Source of the DNA: Clostridia bacterium
GTDB taxonomy: Bacteria > Bacillota > Clostridia > Oscillospirales > RGIG577
Direction: 5' to 3'
Length of the DNA: 6,059 nt
NCBI GenBank assembly: GCA_017419325.1
Contig: JAFOLN010000081.1
Location: 1 to 6,059 of the forward strand
The notes under the pieces were generated by a model that searched no databases, was not told where the DNA came from, and saw nothing but the letters and a program-made list of their open reading frames with translations. Below, piece after piece: positions 5,658-6,059 of this stretch (within the stretch, counting starts at the first letter, position 1; each line of letters begins with the position of its first letter). Position numbers and translations under genes: made by a program.

Positions 5658-5682
5658 TTGTTCTCCTGTAACTTGTTCTCCT
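5658..5682 (-). promoter_or_regulatory. Tandem duplicated ribosome binding site of walJ
   Basis: The ten bases AGGAGAACAA occur twice on the minus strand, at 5658-5667 and 5673-5682, with a period of 15 bases. The copy nearer the ATG (5654-5656) has the correct spacing, and the other lies 15 bases farther upstream. A local 15-bp duplication is the simplest origin. The upstream copy could act as a standby site for ribosome docking (inference). Confidence 0.65.
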
Positions 5683-5697
5683 CGGTAATTTTTACCG
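5683..5697 (-). promoter_or_regulatory. Hairpin at the 5' end of the walJ transcript
   Basis: On the minus strand CGGTAA-AAA-TTACCG forms a perfect 6-bp stem with a three-base loop. With transcription beginning near 5701, the hairpin would sit within a few bases of the 5' end and immediately before the first of the two ribosome binding site copies. It could slow 5'-end decay, or it could be a dimer operator site just downstream of the promoter. No T-run follows, so it is not a terminator. Confidence 0.55.
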
Positions 5698-5707
5698 AAC
5701 CTTTTAT

Positions 5708-5736
5708 ATTATAATAAAAACACGCCGTTTTGTCAT
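5708..5736 (-). promoter_or_regulatory. Sigma-A-like promoter of walJ-rlmH
   Basis: On the minus strand ATGACA (5731-5736; 5 of 6 bases of TTGACA) lies exactly 17 bases from a perfect TATAAT (5708-5713). The expected start is near 5701, which gives a leader of about 45 bases containing the 5' hairpin and the doubled ribosome binding site. This is the best-formed promoter in the window and marks the start of the leftward gene series. Confidence 0.85.
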
Positions 5737-5809
5737 GTGGTTTGAAAAATTTTTGCTTTTTTCTATGGGGGAATTATCATTTTCAGACACGCTGTTTCTG
5801 AAGACTTCC

Positions 5810-5846
5810 GAGGTGTTCCCGCAAGGCGGGACGGATGAGGTGTCAT
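5810..5846. repeat. Degenerate palindromic repeat (hairpin between GAGGTGT direct repeats)
   Basis: GAGGTGT occurs at 5810-5816 and again at 5837-5843, flanking the hairpin TCCCGC-AAG-GCGGGA (5817-5831). On the minus strand this reads ACACCTCATCCGTCCCGCC, which resembles from memory a repeat frequent in gut Clostridia (GACACCTCATCCGTC plus hairpin plus ACACCTTCCC). The second half of that repeat is not clearly preserved here, so this is probably a decayed copy. It is noncoding. Confidence 0.5.
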
Positions 5847-5885
5847 GCGCCTTTGCAAGCTGCGCCGACTTTTCCCCAAACGCAG

Positions 5886-5931
5886 GAAGTCTCCCCAATG
5901 TCATTCTGAGCGAAGCGAAGAATCTCTTCTC
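5886..5931 (-). repeat. Dispersed repeat copy 3 (RFAQND/SEAKNL-type), inverted
   Basis: Read on the minus strand, GAGATTCTTCGCTTCGCTCA followed by GAATGACAT and GGGGAGACTTC matches copies 1 and 2 at the left end of the window, but in the opposite orientation. Chance translation gives EILRFAQND on the minus strand and VILSEAKNL on the plus strand, both familiar from spurious small-protein annotations. This copy has the undisturbed CTTCGCTTCGCTC centre. With copy 2 it forms an inverted pair about 5.6 kb apart that encloses all six genes. Confidence 0.8.
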
Positions 5932-6059
5932 TTTTCAGCTTCTTTCTAACACCCGCATTACCCTCAGCGGGAACCGAAGTCACGGGCGCGACAGCGCCAA
6001 TTGGTGGAAAAACAGTCTTGAATGATGCCTCATGGCGAAAAGCTTCGGAGACCAAAAGA
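5932..6059. other. Gene-free end of the window
   Basis: I see no convincing gene here. The only open frames run through the repeat at 5886-5931, have no plausible ribosome binding site, and give low-complexity or repeat-derived translations. A hairpin GGCGC-GACA-GCGCC lies at 5985-5998 and the palindrome CCAATTGG overlaps it at 5997-6004. The whole stretch from about 5740 to 6059 is best read as an intergenic repeat island upstream of the walJ promoter. What lies beyond the edge is unknown. Confidence 0.6.

Noticed and set aside
5843..6055. Small minus-strand frame containing EILRFAQND, and overlapping plus-strand frame containing VILSEAKNL
   Set aside because: Both peptides are translations of the dispersed repeat at 5886-5931 and are known to me as spurious annotations.
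1..6059. CRISPR array, tRNA, rRNA, transposase or known defence genes
   Set aside because: No regularly spaced direct repeats, no tRNA-like cloverleaf or rRNA sequence, and no recognisable transposase, integrase or defence-protein motif on either strand.

Overview
The window most likely comes from a mid-to-high G+C member of the Clostridia (Bacillota), perhaps a gut-type lineage. The support is strong AGGAGG-type ribosome binding sites, sigma-A-like promoters with TATAAT boxes, a meso-diaminopimelate dehydrogenase, the walJ-rlmH gene pair known from Bacillota, and dispersed noncoding repeats of a kind I recall from clostridial genomes. The taxonomic call is an inference; there is no rRNA here.

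All six genes are on the minus strand, so the transcription order runs from right to left. A clear promoter at 5708-5736 drives walJ (MBL-fold hydrolase) and rlmH (23S rRNA pseudouridine-1915 methyltransferase), which overlap by four bases (TTGA). Next is an unrecognised, AT-richer gene (3677-4258) bounded on both sides by structured spacers. Then comes ddh (meso-diaminopimelate dehydrogenase), with its own plausible promoter, followed 43 bases later by a small secreted lipoprotein that may be a DUF3298/DUF4163-type protein. After 162 AT-rich bases with a strong promoter comes gdhA (NADP-type glutamate dehydrogenase), which ends at a strong bidirectional terminator (286-315).

Functionally, ddh and gdhA are both NADPH-dependent reductive aminations that fix ammonia. 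One makes meso-DAP for lysine and peptidoglycan, the other makes glutamate. walJ-rlmH is a conserved housekeeping pair (nucleic-acid metabolism and ribosome maturation).

Both ends of the window (1-285 and about 5740-6059) hold no convincing gene. They carry dispersed repeats: two direct copies on the left and one inverted copy on the right of an element whose chance translations read EILRFAQND or VILSEAKNL, plus nested palindromic elements. I see no CRISPR array, transposase, tRNA, rRNA or recognised defence system. The window is mostly ordinary chromosome. The parts most worth a second look are the orphan AT-rich gene, the repeats and the leader architecture of walJ.
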